Shown piece after piece: positions 9,980-19,345 of a stretch of DNA of 64,000 nt. The notes beneath the pieces are model-generated. The model was not told the DNA's origin, did not search any database, and saw only the letters and a program-made list of their open reading frames with translations. Source of the DNA: Antonospora locustae (Eukaryota; Microsporidia); the NCBI GenBank assembly GCA_007674295.1, contig CM017459.1, positions 62,001 to 126,000 on the forward strand, read 5' to 3'. The first letter of the stretch is position 1, and each line of letters opens with the position of its first letter. The position numbers were made by a program, and so were the translations under genes.

Positions 9980-10150
9980 TTGTTTGGTACTTAGCTGCTC
10001 CCGCTTTGTGGTACGTACACCGCTTCCCATGCGTGCCGTACTGGCTGCTATGGATCACCAGGGGAAGGCATCGAGCAGCCGCACGCCATTCTTTGTCCAT
10101 AGCGGACTTTCCCCAAAACAGAATGCTGTTGCTTGTCAGACATCCTGATA
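9980..10150 (-). ncRNA. Candidate RNase P / RNase MRP-type RNA
   Basis: On the minus strand the sequence GGGGAAAGTCCGC (10114-10102) matches the conserved CR-I element that forms the 5' strand of helix P4 in RNase P and MRP RNAs. Just downstream, 13 continuous bases (10086-10074) pair as GCGTGC with GCACGC (10036-10031) and GGCTGCT with AGCAGCC (10049-10043), separated by a 6-base bulge. Further on, ACAAAGCGGGAGC (about 10009-9997) is a candidate CR-V strand, able to pair GCGG with CCGC. The ends are guesses. The RNA would be small, as expected in microsporidia, and would process tRNA or rRNA precursors. Confidence 0.4.
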
Positions 10151-10185
10151 AAACCGCAGCTTGTTCGTGCAAAATATCGTCTACG

Positions 10186-10506
10186 TCATTTTTTTAGCTT
10201 CGATGCGCGCTCTGCTTGCACATCGCCAATATAGTTGAGTTCCTTCAAAAACTGCCTTTCTCTCTCAATTTCTTCAACAAGCTCCTCTTTCTTAAATTCA
10301 GGGCATCCCCTGCACTTTGGACCACCACGGTCCATCTTTTCAAGCTCTGTCTTCAGCTTGCAGATCTGTTTTACCGTGTAACACTTCTTGCTGTTTATAT
10401 CTCTCTGCTCTTGCATCGCCTTATCTGCCAAGTAGCGACGTAACTTGCTGCCAAGGACCACCAAAAAGAGACTCTCAAGAAGCGCAAACGCAGTGCATAT
10501 GTTCAT
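10186..10506 (-). CDS. Small membrane protein with coiled coil, possibly Get1-like
   Basis: A 106-aa protein. Residues 4-19 form one hydrophobic segment (TAFALLESLFLVVLGS), followed by a basic stretch and a charged helix of roughly 45-100 with heptad-like spacing, split by GGPKCRGCPEF. One membrane segment followed by a coiled coil recalls the N-terminal half of Get1/WRB, the ER receptor for tail-anchored protein insertion. However, the two later Get1 membrane segments are missing, so this is only a suggestion. The start ATG has ATCC rather than CCC directly upstream. Confidence 0.45.
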   Translation of the reverse strand: MNICTAFALLESLFLVVLGSKLRRYLADKAMQEQRDINSKKCYTVKQICKLKTELEKMDRGGPKCRGCPEFKKEELVEEIERERQFLKELNYIGDVQAERASKLKK

Positions 10507-10594
10507 GGATGTCTTCTTTCTCGATTTTTATTTCTTATGTACAAAAAGGAAATGTTTGACATTCTCATTGACAGTTCTCTACACGCAGGACGAT

Positions 10595-12139
10595 TCACTG
10601 CTGTTTGTTCTTGAAAAACCTCAACCGAGAGCGTCTGTTCTGCACCACGCGCTCTAAATTGATACTTGACTTAAGCGATCTTCCATATTTGCTCTTGTTG
10701 GCACCGATGTAGTCCTCGTACGTGGCCATGTCCACCGAAATGTCGAATGGCACTGTGTAATCGCCCTCGTACTTTCTCTTCTGATCCACCAGCAGCTGCT
10801 GCGTCCTCGTAGAGGGCCGCCTCTTCACAAGCTCTGCAAGGAGATCGCGCAGCGCGTCATTCTTCGAGATGAAGTACATCATTCGCAGGCGGGCCTCGAA
10901 CGCATCGTTAAAGCCCTCGTCGTCTCCAAAGATGTTCTCCATGAACTGTGCGAGAAGTGCAACGACAGCGTCTCTAAAGCATTCCACGAGACTAAATATG
11001 TCGCCCAGAAGTATAAAGAGTCGTGAGTCGTGGAACATCCTCTTGTCTTCTATTAGCATCTGCAGAACGAATTTTTGGAACTCGCGCAGACACGTTGCTA
11101 CGTCAGGCGATGCAACGAAGTCCTCATGGAACGCATTCTTCAGCACAAGACGATACACGCACGTCGACGTCTGAGATATAAAAAGCCTGAAGTATTCAAC
11201 AAGAAGCAACGGCATTTCTCCCGATATCTCCACGTACCTGTTGTTTGGCGCTAAGTAATATGTTCGAAACATCCTCATGAAGCTTCCCACCTCGTCCTCC
11301 ACGCTTTCTTCGCCAGGCATCTGTTCCACTGCCATGCATGCCCAGCCAACTATCAACGATATCTCGCGGTAGAAGAACTGCTTTGTCTCAAACTGCTCTT
11401 TGCCACGACATTCAAGCGGAATCTGTGCAAAGAAGTCCCGCAGGACTGCGTTGCAGCCCAAAATCACCAGTGTCCTGTTTCCAGAGTGCTCCAGCATGAT
11501 CCTTACCACGTTGTAGTTGTTCTTCGACCCGTAGTATATCAGGCTGCTGAACATCGGCATCGCGTTTACAATGTTTGCATTCTCGAGCATCAGCTCAACG
11601 AGACGTTTCCGGTCCCGTCCCTGTCTATACAGATACCTGTTGAAGTACTCTAACTTATTTTCAAGGTCGACCACAAAGAACTCCTGCAAACTCAAAACTT
11701 TCATTATCAATCTCTCCTGGTCAAAAGGGAACATTTTCATGCACAGCTTTGCAAAAAGATCCTTGTAATATTTCTCGTTCTTGTATGGCTTGTCGACAAC
11801 TGTGCTGAAGTAGGCGCTGAACACGTGCTCGTAGTCGCAGAAGGTCTTTTCATCTAGCAGGTCGAAGCAACTGATCAGAAGCTTTAGAATTGCGTTATCA
11901 AATGTGTAAAATATGAGGTCAAAGTTCTCCAGAATCATCAGAAGCAGCCTTCTACTTATGCAAAACCTTCCTTTCATAAGTTCTTTCTTTGCGTTATCAT
12001 TTATGGCCTCTATTGCCTTGTATATTCGTGTTGTCTTGCTATACAAATATGTGAGAATGTACGAGTACGTTTCTTCTGTATTCTTTTTGTATACATCGTT
12101 GACCACTCTGTACGTTTCTGATCTAAAGCTTGAAAACAT
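10595..12139 (-). CDS. Hypothetical helical protein, 514 aa
   Basis: I do not recognise this protein. It is predicted almost entirely alpha-helical, with hydrophobic helix pairs suggesting a solenoid, and a short basic tail (NRRSRLRFFKNK) at the C-terminus. There is no signal peptide, zinc site or nucleotide-binding motif. The start is the ATG preceded by TATTTATCCCTTT; a TTG nine codons upstream is not needed. It is divergent from the small gene at 12246 with a 106-base spacer. It could be a nucleoporin or other scaffold, but that is a guess. Confidence 0.7.
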   Translation of the reverse strand: MFSSFRSETYRVVNDVYKKNTEETYSYILTYLYSKTTRIYKAIEAINDNAKKELMKGRFCISRRLLLMILENFDLIFYTFDNAILKLLISCFDLLDEKTFCDYEHVFSAYFSTVVDKPYKNEKYYKDLFAKLCMKMFPFDQERLIMKVLSLQEFFVVDLENKLEYFNRYLYRQGRDRKRLVELMLENANIVNAMPMFSSLIYYGSKNNYNVVRIMLEHSGNRTLVILGCNAVLRDFFAQIPLECRGKEQFETKQFFYREISLIVGWACMAVEQMPGEESVEDEVGSFMRMFRTYYLAPNNRYVEISGEMPLLLVEYFRLFISQTSTCVYRLVLKNAFHEDFVASPDVATCLREFQKFVLQMLIEDKRMFHDSRLFILLGDIFSLVECFRDAVVALLAQFMENIFGDDEGFNDAFEARLRMMYFISKNDALRDLLAELVKRRPSTRTQQLLVDQKRKYEGDYTVPFDISVDMATYEDYIGANKSKYGRSLKSSINLERVVQNRRSRLRFFKNKQQ

Positions 12140-12245
12140 AAAGGGATAAATATTGGACCAATGCAACTTGCAGCTGACACAATTCCAGGTATGCTGCTCT
12201 GCAGATCTGGCTGAAAGAGGTTATTTGCACAACAATGCCCCAAAA

Positions 12246-12473
12246 ATGGAATCAGAAGCCAAGACTGTTGTCCAAGTGCCTGCAGACGTCAACATCAGCG
12301 ATCTCCCGGTGACTATAAAGGCAGGAGAAATCTTCTATGTTAGCACTCTTCCATATGTATGTGAGGAGAACGACTGTCCTGGACTTCTTGTAGCGGACCG
12401 CGGAGAGGATGGCCTCACAACTGTGCCAGAGACCGTGAAAAAGTTTTTCGTGATACGACAAGTGCTACAGTAG
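12246..12473 (+). CDS. Small acidic protein, 75 aa, unknown
   Basis: A 75-aa protein starting at an ATG that follows GCCCCAAAA, the usual start signal. It is acidic, mostly beta-type in character, with a C-x5-C pair (VCEENDCPG near 42-50). No family is recognised. The end is 105 bases before the convergent end of the CCT4 gene. Coding composition and start context make it likely real. Confidence 0.6.
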   Translation: MESEAKTVVQVPADVNISDLPVTIKAGEIFYVSTLPYVCEENDCPGLLVADRGEDGLTTVPETVKKFFVIRQVLQ

Positions 12474-12578
12474 CGTAAGCAGGCATGCAGCACCAGATGC
12501 CACGCATTAAATTCTCCATCTCCATCTTCTTTTCTATCAGGCGGTTTCTGGCTGACAGTGCACCACAAATCTTCAGCA

Positions 12579-14036
12579 TCATCTTGAGGATGGCAGAATG
12601 TCATCTACCATCAGAATTGTGATAACAGTCTCAAGCGCAAGCTCAATCGCAGAGAGGGAGACCTTCATGGGCTGGACGACTTCCTCCTCAGCCATGTCTC
12701 CAACGCACCCCAGTCTCACGTTGACACCCATACGTGTGTCCCTGAGCTCGCTGACAATGTCCACAGCATGCAGACCTGCGTTTTTTGCAAGGAGAAAGGG
12801 AACTGCCTCGAAGGCTCTGCTCAGCTCAAGGCACACGAGGGGATTTCGCGAGCGCATCGAAAACTTGAACAGGACACGAGAAACACACATTTCAACCGTT
12901 CCCCCTCCCGGGACAAGAAATGGCTCGTCAACCAGAGACTTCACAACCCACAACGCATCGTTAAGACTCCTTTCTGCCTCTTCCAGAACAAGCGAGTCGC
13001 CGCCACGCACAACAATGGTCATGTTGTCTCCCTCTGTTATTTTCAGAAGGTCTTCTTCGTCCTCCACAGATACCTCCCGTATCTTGCTCTCTGAAAGCAT
13101 TCTCACATCCGAGACCGGCTTAATTCCCAGGTTTTTAGACAGAAACTCGATTTCCTCACGTTCCACGTCATTCACAACAGCTATTTCAAACTTCTTCAGA
13201 AAATGCATTGCAAGATCGCTGCAGCTCTCTCTCAATAAGCTTTTCTGCACTATCAACAAATCGACGCCTTTCTCTTTAACTGCACGGCACAGTCCCAGGA
13301 TGTACGCACGCTCCTCGTTGATTACGCTTTCCATCATATCGGCATTGCTCAGAATCACCTTTGAGTCTATGTTTGTCTTTGGCGCACTCAGGCAGAACTG
13401 TGCAAGCGCTATGCGGCACTTCTTTCTGCAGAAGCCCTCCGGCTTTTTCAGGACGCAACCCATGCAAAGACGCGTGTCCTCAAGACATCCTCCAAGCTTC
13501 TTCATGACCTTGATCTTTGACATGTCGCCCTTCACTGCCAGAACAGCATCAACTGCAATTTCCGACATGTCGGAGACCATCGAGACAACCTTGGAGCTGA
13601 GTGCTGTCGTCGCTGCTCTCACCATTGCTGCTCTTGTTTCTGTCTCAAGCGGAATGCTTAGACTTCGAATAGCCTCGTGTATTGGGTCCTTCGCCTCTTC
13701 AATCACCTCACAGAGTTGAGATACATGCACCCCCTTCTCAACCAACGGTCTCAGCTGCTTGAGTATCGCCCCAACCAGAATCACAACAGTGGTCGTTCCG
13801 TCTCCACACACGCTGTCCTGTGTCTGTGAGAGAGAGCAGAGAATTTGCAGAATCGGGTGTCCTGCCTTTAGTGTTTTCAGGATTGTTGCACCATCGTTCG
13901 TTATAATTGTCTTTTTCCTACTGTCTGTTATCATCTTGTCTGCCCCTCGTGGTCCAAGCGATGTTCCAAGGCTCTCGCACAGCGCTATGGCTGCGTCGAT
14001 GTTTGAAAGCCGTATTTGTCTTGTGCGAGCATTCAT
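12579..14036 (-). CDS. CCT4: T-complex chaperonin subunit delta (CCT4)
   Basis: A 485-aa subunit of the cytosolic chaperonin CCT/TRiC, which folds actin and tubulin. Family signatures are SNIDAAIALCESLGTSLGPRGADKMI near the start, TNDGATILK, and the ATP-site block QDSVCGDGTTTVVIL. Later come NVEREEIEFLSKNLGIKP and the C-terminal GGGTVEMCVSRVL region. The S-N-I opening and H-P-I-L before the GDGTT block fit delta best among the eight paralogues. I set the start at the ATG with TTTTTTACTACCC upstream; a TTG 13 codons earlier is disregarded. It is a little shorter than yeast Cct4 (528 aa). Confidence 0.85.
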   Translation of the reverse strand: MNARTRQIRLSNIDAAIALCESLGTSLGPRGADKMITDSRKKTIITNDGATILKTLKAGHPILQILCSLSQTQDSVCGDGTTTVVILVGAILKQLRPLVEKGVHVSQLCEVIEEAKDPIHEAIRSLSIPLETETRAAMVRAATTALSSKVVSMVSDMSEIAVDAVLAVKGDMSKIKVMKKLGGCLEDTRLCMGCVLKKPEGFCRKKCRIALAQFCLSAPKTNIDSKVILSNADMMESVINEERAYILGLCRAVKEKGVDLLIVQKSLLRESCSDLAMHFLKKFEIAVVNDVEREEIEFLSKNLGIKPVSDVRMLSESKIREVSVEDEEDLLKITEGDNMTIVVRGGDSLVLEEAERSLNDALWVVKSLVDEPFLVPGGGTVEMCVSRVLFKFSMRSRNPLVCLELSRAFEAVPFLLAKNAGLHAVDIVSELRDTRMGVNVRLGCVGDMAEEEVVQPMKVSLSAIELALETVITILMVDDILPSSR

Positions 14037-14160
14037 GAAGGGTAGTAAAAAATTTGGAGCAAGCTGCGTGTCCAAGCCTGCTTCGGCAAGAAGTGCACGC
14101 AGCAGCTAGCAAGAACTGGGCATAGATTCTCATTAGTAGTAAAAATGCAATATGTAAGAA

Positions 14161-15954
14161 TTACATTATTCTGCCTGCTCCACCAGATCTCAGGATATCC
14201 AAAAAATCTCTGACAAGCTCCTCTGCACTTTTCAGGCCTGCTGCTGCCCTCTGCGCAAGCGCCTCAAGGTCCTGCTGCGTCATCTTCATGCACTCTTTTT
14301 CCCTTTGCAGCAGCTCCTCAACGGTCGCTCTCTTGTCCTTGTCCTTCACAAGGCATCTCTTGATCACAGGCACCATCTCCCAGAACGGCGTCTTTGGATA
14401 CTCAATATGAATGCCGTCTTCCTGCAACTTTTTTATCTTCTGCACCACGTTGGCATACTTGCTCAATGGCGTATGTCCATACACCATCTCGTAAAGAATG
14501 CATCCAAGCGACCATACGTCAGTACTTCTCCCCAGCTTCGCATCTCTGTCCAGAGACTCCGGCGACATATAATTTACCGTTCCAATCTGTGTCTCGTTGA
14601 ATATCTTTGTTGTGTCATTTTTCATCTCCTTGCTTATTCCAAAGTCAATGAGCTTCAGCCTTCCCCTCACAAAGAGAAAGTTTGCGGGTTTCAGGTCCTT
14701 GTGAATTATCCGCTGCTGGTGAACCAGACTCACAATCTGCAGAATCTGCTCCCAGATGTCTCTTATGAAGTTCAGCGTCAGCGTGTTGCTGCGTATCACA
14801 GAACTGAGGTCTGTGTCTCCGCACTCCAGAAGAAGGTCCAGCTCGCCCTTCTTCAAGTCGTAGTCAACTAGCTCGATTATTCCCTTCTGTCCTCGTAGTC
14901 TTTTCAGCAACTTTATCTCGTCTATAAAGGATTCTCTTTGCTCTTCCTTCAGCGAGACTCGCTTAAGTGCAAATATCTGGTCGTTGTACAACACTTGGTA
15001 TACACGCGAGCTTCCCCCCTTTCCAAGCTCCTTGATCACATGCAAATTCTTTCCTTTGAACACAACCAGCGGCACCTCGATTGTCTCCAGCTTGATGCTC
15101 ACAGGCTCAATCGCCTGGTATTTTCTGGGCTCTCCGGCATTCGCGTGTGATGCACTCATATCAGAAGGTGTTGGGTATACCAAACTGCCACAGTTCCCTT
15201 GAAAGTTCAGGACATCTCCAAGTTTCAGGTTCTCGACGGTGATGCTCTGCTTGTTGCCAGCTCCAAGCAAACACATATCAACAAGCTCCCTTTTTGCAAC
15301 ACAGCCTCTTTCTCTGGCATCGTTCTGACCGTCATCTTGTGCCGAGGTCCCTGAGCCTGCCTCAGATCTGCGACTAAATGGCACGCGTGTCTTGCAGCTG
15401 TTGAATCTCAAAGTTACTCGGTCGTTCTCTGTAGCATCTTTCTCAGCCTCGATGTCCGGTTCCTTGTAATCATGCCTTCTGTGACTGTATCCGCAAGGCT
15501 TCTCTTGGTCCTCTTTCTCTTGTAACTCGCTGCCTGTCTCCTGCCCTATTCCAGATTTCTTTGCACGAAACTTGCTTAGAAACCCAATTACAACGTCCTT
15601 ATCCCCAAACTCCTTTGTGCCCAAAAAGTGAATTGCATTATTAATCACCTTGTTCTCAAACTCTTGCGGCGACCTCCTTTTGATTTCAAAGCCAACAAGA
15701 GACTCCCAGTATTCTATAAATCTCCAGTAGCGAAGCTTTAACATCTTGAATATCTCTCTGATTTCCACCGGTTCGCAGTCTGCAGAAAGCAAGTTTATGT
15801 AATTTATCCACAACCTCAGGTTGTCGATGCCCTCGTCAAGGTCTTTTTGCGTGGCCTTGAAATAAAGCGAAAGTTCCTTGGTGAAGGAAATGCCCTTTGC
15901 CTTTTCTGAATTTATGTACTGAAGAATGTCCTTGCTCGTAAATAAACCTTCCAT
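14161..15954 (-). CDS. MPS1: Spindle checkpoint kinase Mps1/TTK
   Basis: A 597-aa protein with a C-terminal Ser/Thr kinase domain. The glycine loop GKGGSSRV is at 311-318, the ATP lysine is K331 in FALKRV, and the helix C glutamate is about E346. The catalytic loop reads HKDLKPANF (D420), DFG is at 437-439, and the activation segment ends GTVNYMSPE (458-466). The GGSS glycine loop, HKDLKPAN and GTVNYMSPE are typical of Mps1. The N-terminus (WINYINLL, 49-56) resembles the TPR found in Mps1 and Bub1. It acts in kinetochore checkpoint signalling and spindle pole duplication. The start ATG follows TACCCCTT; an upstream ATG at 16104 would overlap the ThrRS gene and is not preferred. Confidence 0.85.
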   Translation of the reverse strand: MEGLFTSKDILQYINSEKAKGISFTKELSLYFKATQKDLDEGIDNLRLWINYINLLSADCEPVEIREIFKMLKLRYWRFIEYWESLVGFEIKRRSPQEFENKVINNAIHFLGTKEFGDKDVVIGFLSKFRAKKSGIGQETGSELQEKEDQEKPCGYSHRRHDYKEPDIEAEKDATENDRVTLRFNSCKTRVPFSRRSEAGSGTSAQDDGQNDARERGCVAKRELVDMCLLGAGNKQSITVENLKLGDVLNFQGNCGSLVYPTPSDMSASHANAGEPRKYQAIEPVSIKLETIEVPLVVFKGKNLHVIKELGKGGSSRVYQVLYNDQIFALKRVSLKEEQRESFIDEIKLLKRLRGQKGIIELVDYDLKKGELDLLLECGDTDLSSVIRSNTLTLNFIRDIWEQILQIVSLVHQQRIIHKDLKPANFLFVRGRLKLIDFGISKEMKNDTTKIFNETQIGTVNYMSPESLDRDAKLGRSTDVWSLGCILYEMVYGHTPLSKYANVVQKIKKLQEDGIHIEYPKTPFWEMVPVIKRCLVKDKDKRATVEELLQREKECMKMTQQDLEALAQRAAAGLKSAEELVRDFLDILRSGGAGRIM

Positions 15955-16040
15955 AAGGGGTACTGCAAGCGCTAGAAAACAGGACATAGACGCTCTAGGA
16001 TTTCGAAGTGTCACAAAAAATAGTGTGGGTACAGGTAGAT

Positions 16041-17948
16041 TTATTCTGTGTACACCGTAAGGTCTTCTACGCCAGGCAAGTCCATTTTTTTCTTCACGCG
16101 CCATCTAAGAACATCAAGCAGCTCCTCAATTCCATACGTTCGCGTCTTGTTCTCTACCCTGACACTTAGTGTCCTGTTTCTCTGCTCCTTTTCGCCAACA
16201 ACAATGATCACGCAATATCCGCCGGTCTGGGCATTTCGAATTCTTTTGTTAAATGTCAAACCCTCGTCGTCAAAGGCCTTGATTCTGAACTCAGAAAAGA
16301 TACGCAGAACCTCTTCTACATACTTCTCCACGTACGATCCGATGGGCACAAGGGCTATCTGTCTGGGAGTCAACCAGAATGGAAGACGCTTTCCGTAGTT
16401 CTCAATAAGAATAGCAATCATTCTCTCAACACTTCCCAGTATTGCTCTGTGTATTATCACAGGAGTGCCGTACCCGCCGTCTTTCTTCTTATATCTTAGA
16501 TTGAATCTTTGTGGGAGTTGAAAATCAAGCTGAATTGTTGCACATTGGTGCTTTCTGTTCAGAGCATCCAGAATTATTATGTCAATCTTGGGTCCGTAGA
16601 ACGCGCCGTCTCCTTCATTTATCTTGTAAGACCCACTTTCTTTGTCCAATGCCTTCTTCAATGCATCTTCGGCCCTGTCCCACTCGCTAATGTCGCCCAG
16701 AAACTTTTCAGGCCGTGTGCTCAAAAGCACCTCAAACGAAAACCCAAGCTTTCTGTACACATATCCAAGAAACTCAAGACACCCCTCAATCTCCAACTGT
16801 ACCTGGTCTCGTGTACAGAAAATGTGTGCATCGTCCTGCTCAAGTCGCCTGACCCTTGTCAGACCGCTGAGCGAACCTTTCAGCTCGTTTCGATGGAGCA
16901 CGCCAAAGTCTGCTATTCTAAGCGGGAGCTCCTTGTATGTTCTTTCTGTGTGCTTAAACATGATGCAATGCCCGGGGCAGTTCATCGGCTTCAGTCCCAT
17001 TCTGTCGCCAACAAGAAACATGTTTTCCTTGTAGTTTTCCAAATGTCCTGACTCTCGCCACAGCTCAATGTCGAACAGGTTTGGCGTTATCACCTCCTGA
17101 AAGCCCCTCGCCTTGTACTCGTCCCTTATAAAGTCAACAAGTCCGTTGTAGATCATTGTACCTTCTGGAAGAAAGAATGCAGATCCAGGTGCATATGTAT
17201 GGAAAAAGAAAAGGTCCATCTCCATACCAAGCTTTCTGTGATCACGCTCCTTTGCTTTTTCCTGCGCCTTCAAAAAGGAATCCAACATCTCCTTCCTCGG
17301 AAACGAGACTCCAAAAATTCTCTGTAGCGAGTCGTTGCTTGCGTCTCCAAGGAAATAAGCAGAGCTATTTTTCAGAATCTTGAAAGACTTGATCATTCCG
17401 GTTGAGTAAATGTGCGGACCCTGGCACAGGTCGTAAAAGGTCCCGATCTTGTAAACAGAGGACGCGCCACATACTTTTTCGTTGACAAAGTGCAACTTGT
17501 AGGGATTGCGCTTATACTCCTCAAGAAGATCCGCCTTTGTTCTAACCAATTTCTCAAACACAAAGTTCTTCTTGATGATCTTTTTTGCTTCCTTCTCCAG
17601 TTGCTGATATTGGCTTTGGGTAAAGGGCTCATCAAGCTTGACATCATAGAAGAAGCCCGATTCAGTTGGTGGACCCGAAGATAGCAGTGCACCGGAGTAC
17701 ATGTTGAGTATTGCGTACCCGAGAACATGTGCAGACGAGTGCCAGAACACCTGCTGTGCCTCGCTGTTCTCAAAAGTGAGAAATTCAATCAAGTCACCAC
17801 TCCTAACTTCTGTAGAGAGGTCGCTTAGCTTTCCATTTATCTTACACACCAAGATATCCTCCTTGTTTGTTTGAAGACAAGCAACGTTCCAGGCAGTAGT
17901 GCCTTTTTCAAGCTGAATACCAGTGTCATCTATCTTAATGGCAGGCAT
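16041..17948 (-). CDS. THS1: Threonyl-tRNA synthetase
   Basis: A 635-aa class II synthetase charging tRNA-Thr. Domains in order: an N-terminal TGS domain, then the editing domain with HSSAHVLG (HxxxH type). The catalytic core follows with the zinc cysteine in MNCPGHCIMF, zinc histidine in QDDAHIFC and a second histidine in VIIHRAILGSVERM, and last the anticodon-binding domain from about WLTPRQIALVPI. The preferred ATG (17948) directly follows GCATCCC. Another ATG three codons upstream, and longer N-termini, lack the signal. The length fits a cytosolic enzyme without the long eukaryotic extension. The Mps1 gene starts 86 bases downstream on the same strand. Confidence 0.93.
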   Translation of the reverse strand: MPAIKIDDTGIQLEKGTTAWNVACLQTNKEDILVCKINGKLSDLSTEVRSGDLIEFLTFENSEAQQVFWHSSAHVLGYAILNMYSGALLSSGPPTESGFFYDVKLDEPFTQSQYQQLEKEAKKIIKKNFVFEKLVRTKADLLEEYKRNPYKLHFVNEKVCGASSVYKIGTFYDLCQGPHIYSTGMIKSFKILKNSSAYFLGDASNDSLQRIFGVSFPRKEMLDSFLKAQEKAKERDHRKLGMEMDLFFFHTYAPGSAFFLPEGTMIYNGLVDFIRDEYKARGFQEVITPNLFDIELWRESGHLENYKENMFLVGDRMGLKPMNCPGHCIMFKHTERTYKELPLRIADFGVLHRNELKGSLSGLTRVRRLEQDDAHIFCTRDQVQLEIEGCLEFLGYVYRKLGFSFEVLLSTRPEKFLGDISEWDRAEDALKKALDKESGSYKINEGDGAFYGPKIDIIILDALNRKHQCATIQLDFQLPQRFNLRYKKKDGGYGTPVIIHRAILGSVERMIAILIENYGKRLPFWLTPRQIALVPIGSYVEKYVEEVLRIFSEFRIKAFDDEGLTFNKRIRNAQTGGYCVIIVVGEKEQRNRTLSVRVENKTRTYGIEELLDVLRWRVKKKMDLPGVEDLTVYTE

Positions 17949-18140
17949 GGGATGCATTTTAAAAAAAGTTTTCCACTTGCATTGCCAGATCAATATTGTC
18001 CTCAGCATCGTTCGTACATAAGATATGCTGTTCTTTTTGATAAAAGCACGCTTTTTGCAGCCGTTCAGGTCATATTTGTTATTTGTATGAACACCATTTG
18101 AAGAGCATATACTTTTTGCAGGAAATGTACGCACAGTGCA

Positions 18141-19247
18141 CTACGGGTACTCTATGTTGTCAAGAGTATCGTTCACCTTCTTAAGCATTTTATATCTTAG
18201 TTTGTCAAAAAAATATGGCCTAATGCCTAGGTAGTCTGATACAAAATACTTCAAAGATTTGTACTGGCCCTTATTTCCTGCAGATAAAAATACATCATCT
18301 ATTGTCGAGTTGGCACACCTATGCTTGTGTATGGTCTTAGATAGCTCCTTTGTAAGAAGTTTTTCATTTGCAAAGGCAGTCAACCTAGTACATATCCTGC
18401 TAGTAGCTTCTTTATAGTCAACTTGCACAGTGAACCTAGAAAGGTATTCGTAGAGAAAGAGACAGATCTCTATTTCAGGGACAAAAATAGTTTTGTCAAG
18501 GTTGTTGGTGTATACAAATTTTTTGAAATAAAACACGAGTTGGGGTGTCATTTCGACGCAGAAATCATCAAGTATCTGGCGCAGGTACATAAAGAACATT
18601 TTCATGTCGTTTTTCTGCAGCTGCACTAGGCTTTCAAAGGCGTTCATCTGCTCTGTGCTTATGTCTGTGTACGAAACAATTTTGTTCATAGAAAACAGCG
18701 CCTTGTACATAAGACACAGGTAGTCTGTGCATCTTTCCATCCTCATTCTGCTGTTTTTTAACGAGACATTGCTGATTTTTTCATAGAAGAACCTCAGGTG
18801 TCTTTTATACGGAAAGAAGCGAATGTATCTCATATACTCGTTTGCCAGCAGAGGTATGTACTCACTTTCCAACTCGGTTCTCTTTGTAAGATATATGAGC
18901 GCATGCAACGCGTACGGAGAGATAATTTTGTAGTCATCGAGAATTTCTTTGTCCCTGTGTTTTATCAGAGAAACGTGCAGTCTGAGAAGAAGATCTGTTT
19001 TCAGACCAAAGAGCTTTTGGCTTTCATAGAACAGTGCAGTGAATACAACTATGCGGCCATACTTCATATCAAACTTTTTCTTTGCAAGATGCTTTTTGCT
19101 CAGAAAGTCCTTTTTTCTCAAAGACGCAGAGCGAAGCGCGCCCCCTATTTCTGAAATCTCCATCGAGTGACCGGATATGTGTCCCTCTTTGCACACAAAC
19201 ATTCCATCGATATAACTGACCTGCGAACTGCATATTGTGCACTGCAT
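18141..19247 (-). CDS. RRN7: RNA polymerase I core factor Rrn7/TAF1B-like
   Basis: A 368-aa protein with an N-terminal zinc ribbon (C3, C6, C19, H23 in MQCTICSS...MFVCKEGH), followed by a helical domain of cyclin-fold character. This layout, a CxxC zinc ribbon with CxxxH and then TFIIB-like helices, is that of Rrn7/TAF1B, the TFIIB-like factor in Pol I initiation on rDNA. No B-reader sequence could be aligned by eye, and another TFIIB relative cannot be excluded. The start ATG directly follows ACATCCC. Confidence 0.6.
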   Translation of the reverse strand: MQCTICSSQVSYIDGMFVCKEGHISGHSMEISEIGGALRSASLRKKDFLSKKHLAKKKFDMKYGRIVVFTALFYESQKLFGLKTDLLLRLHVSLIKHRDKEILDDYKIISPYALHALIYLTKRTELESEYIPLLANEYMRYIRFFPYKRHLRFFYEKISNVSLKNSRMRMERCTDYLCLMYKALFSMNKIVSYTDISTEQMNAFESLVQLQKNDMKMFFMYLRQILDDFCVEMTPQLVFYFKKFVYTNNLDKTIFVPEIEICLFLYEYLSRFTVQVDYKEATSRICTRLTAFANEKLLTKELSKTIHKHRCANSTIDDVFLSAGNKGQYKSLKYFVSDYLGIRPYFFDKLRYKMLKKVNDTLDNIEYP

Positions 19248-19345
19248 GGGATGTCCCCTCTTAGTGTTTATTATTTGTGCGAAGACACTATTAGAGTACT
19301 CTCTTTACACAAGCTCCGTTTACATAACTTTCCAGACTCTGCAAG

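Noticed and set aside
10029..10148. 39-codon plus-strand gene after CTTCCC
   Set aside because: It has the start signal but overlaps the RNase P/MRP-like structure, whose elements explain the sequence better. Kept only as an alternative.
12600..13720. 373-codon plus-strand frame antisense to CCT4
   Set aside because: Serine- and threonine-rich shadow of a well-identified gene.
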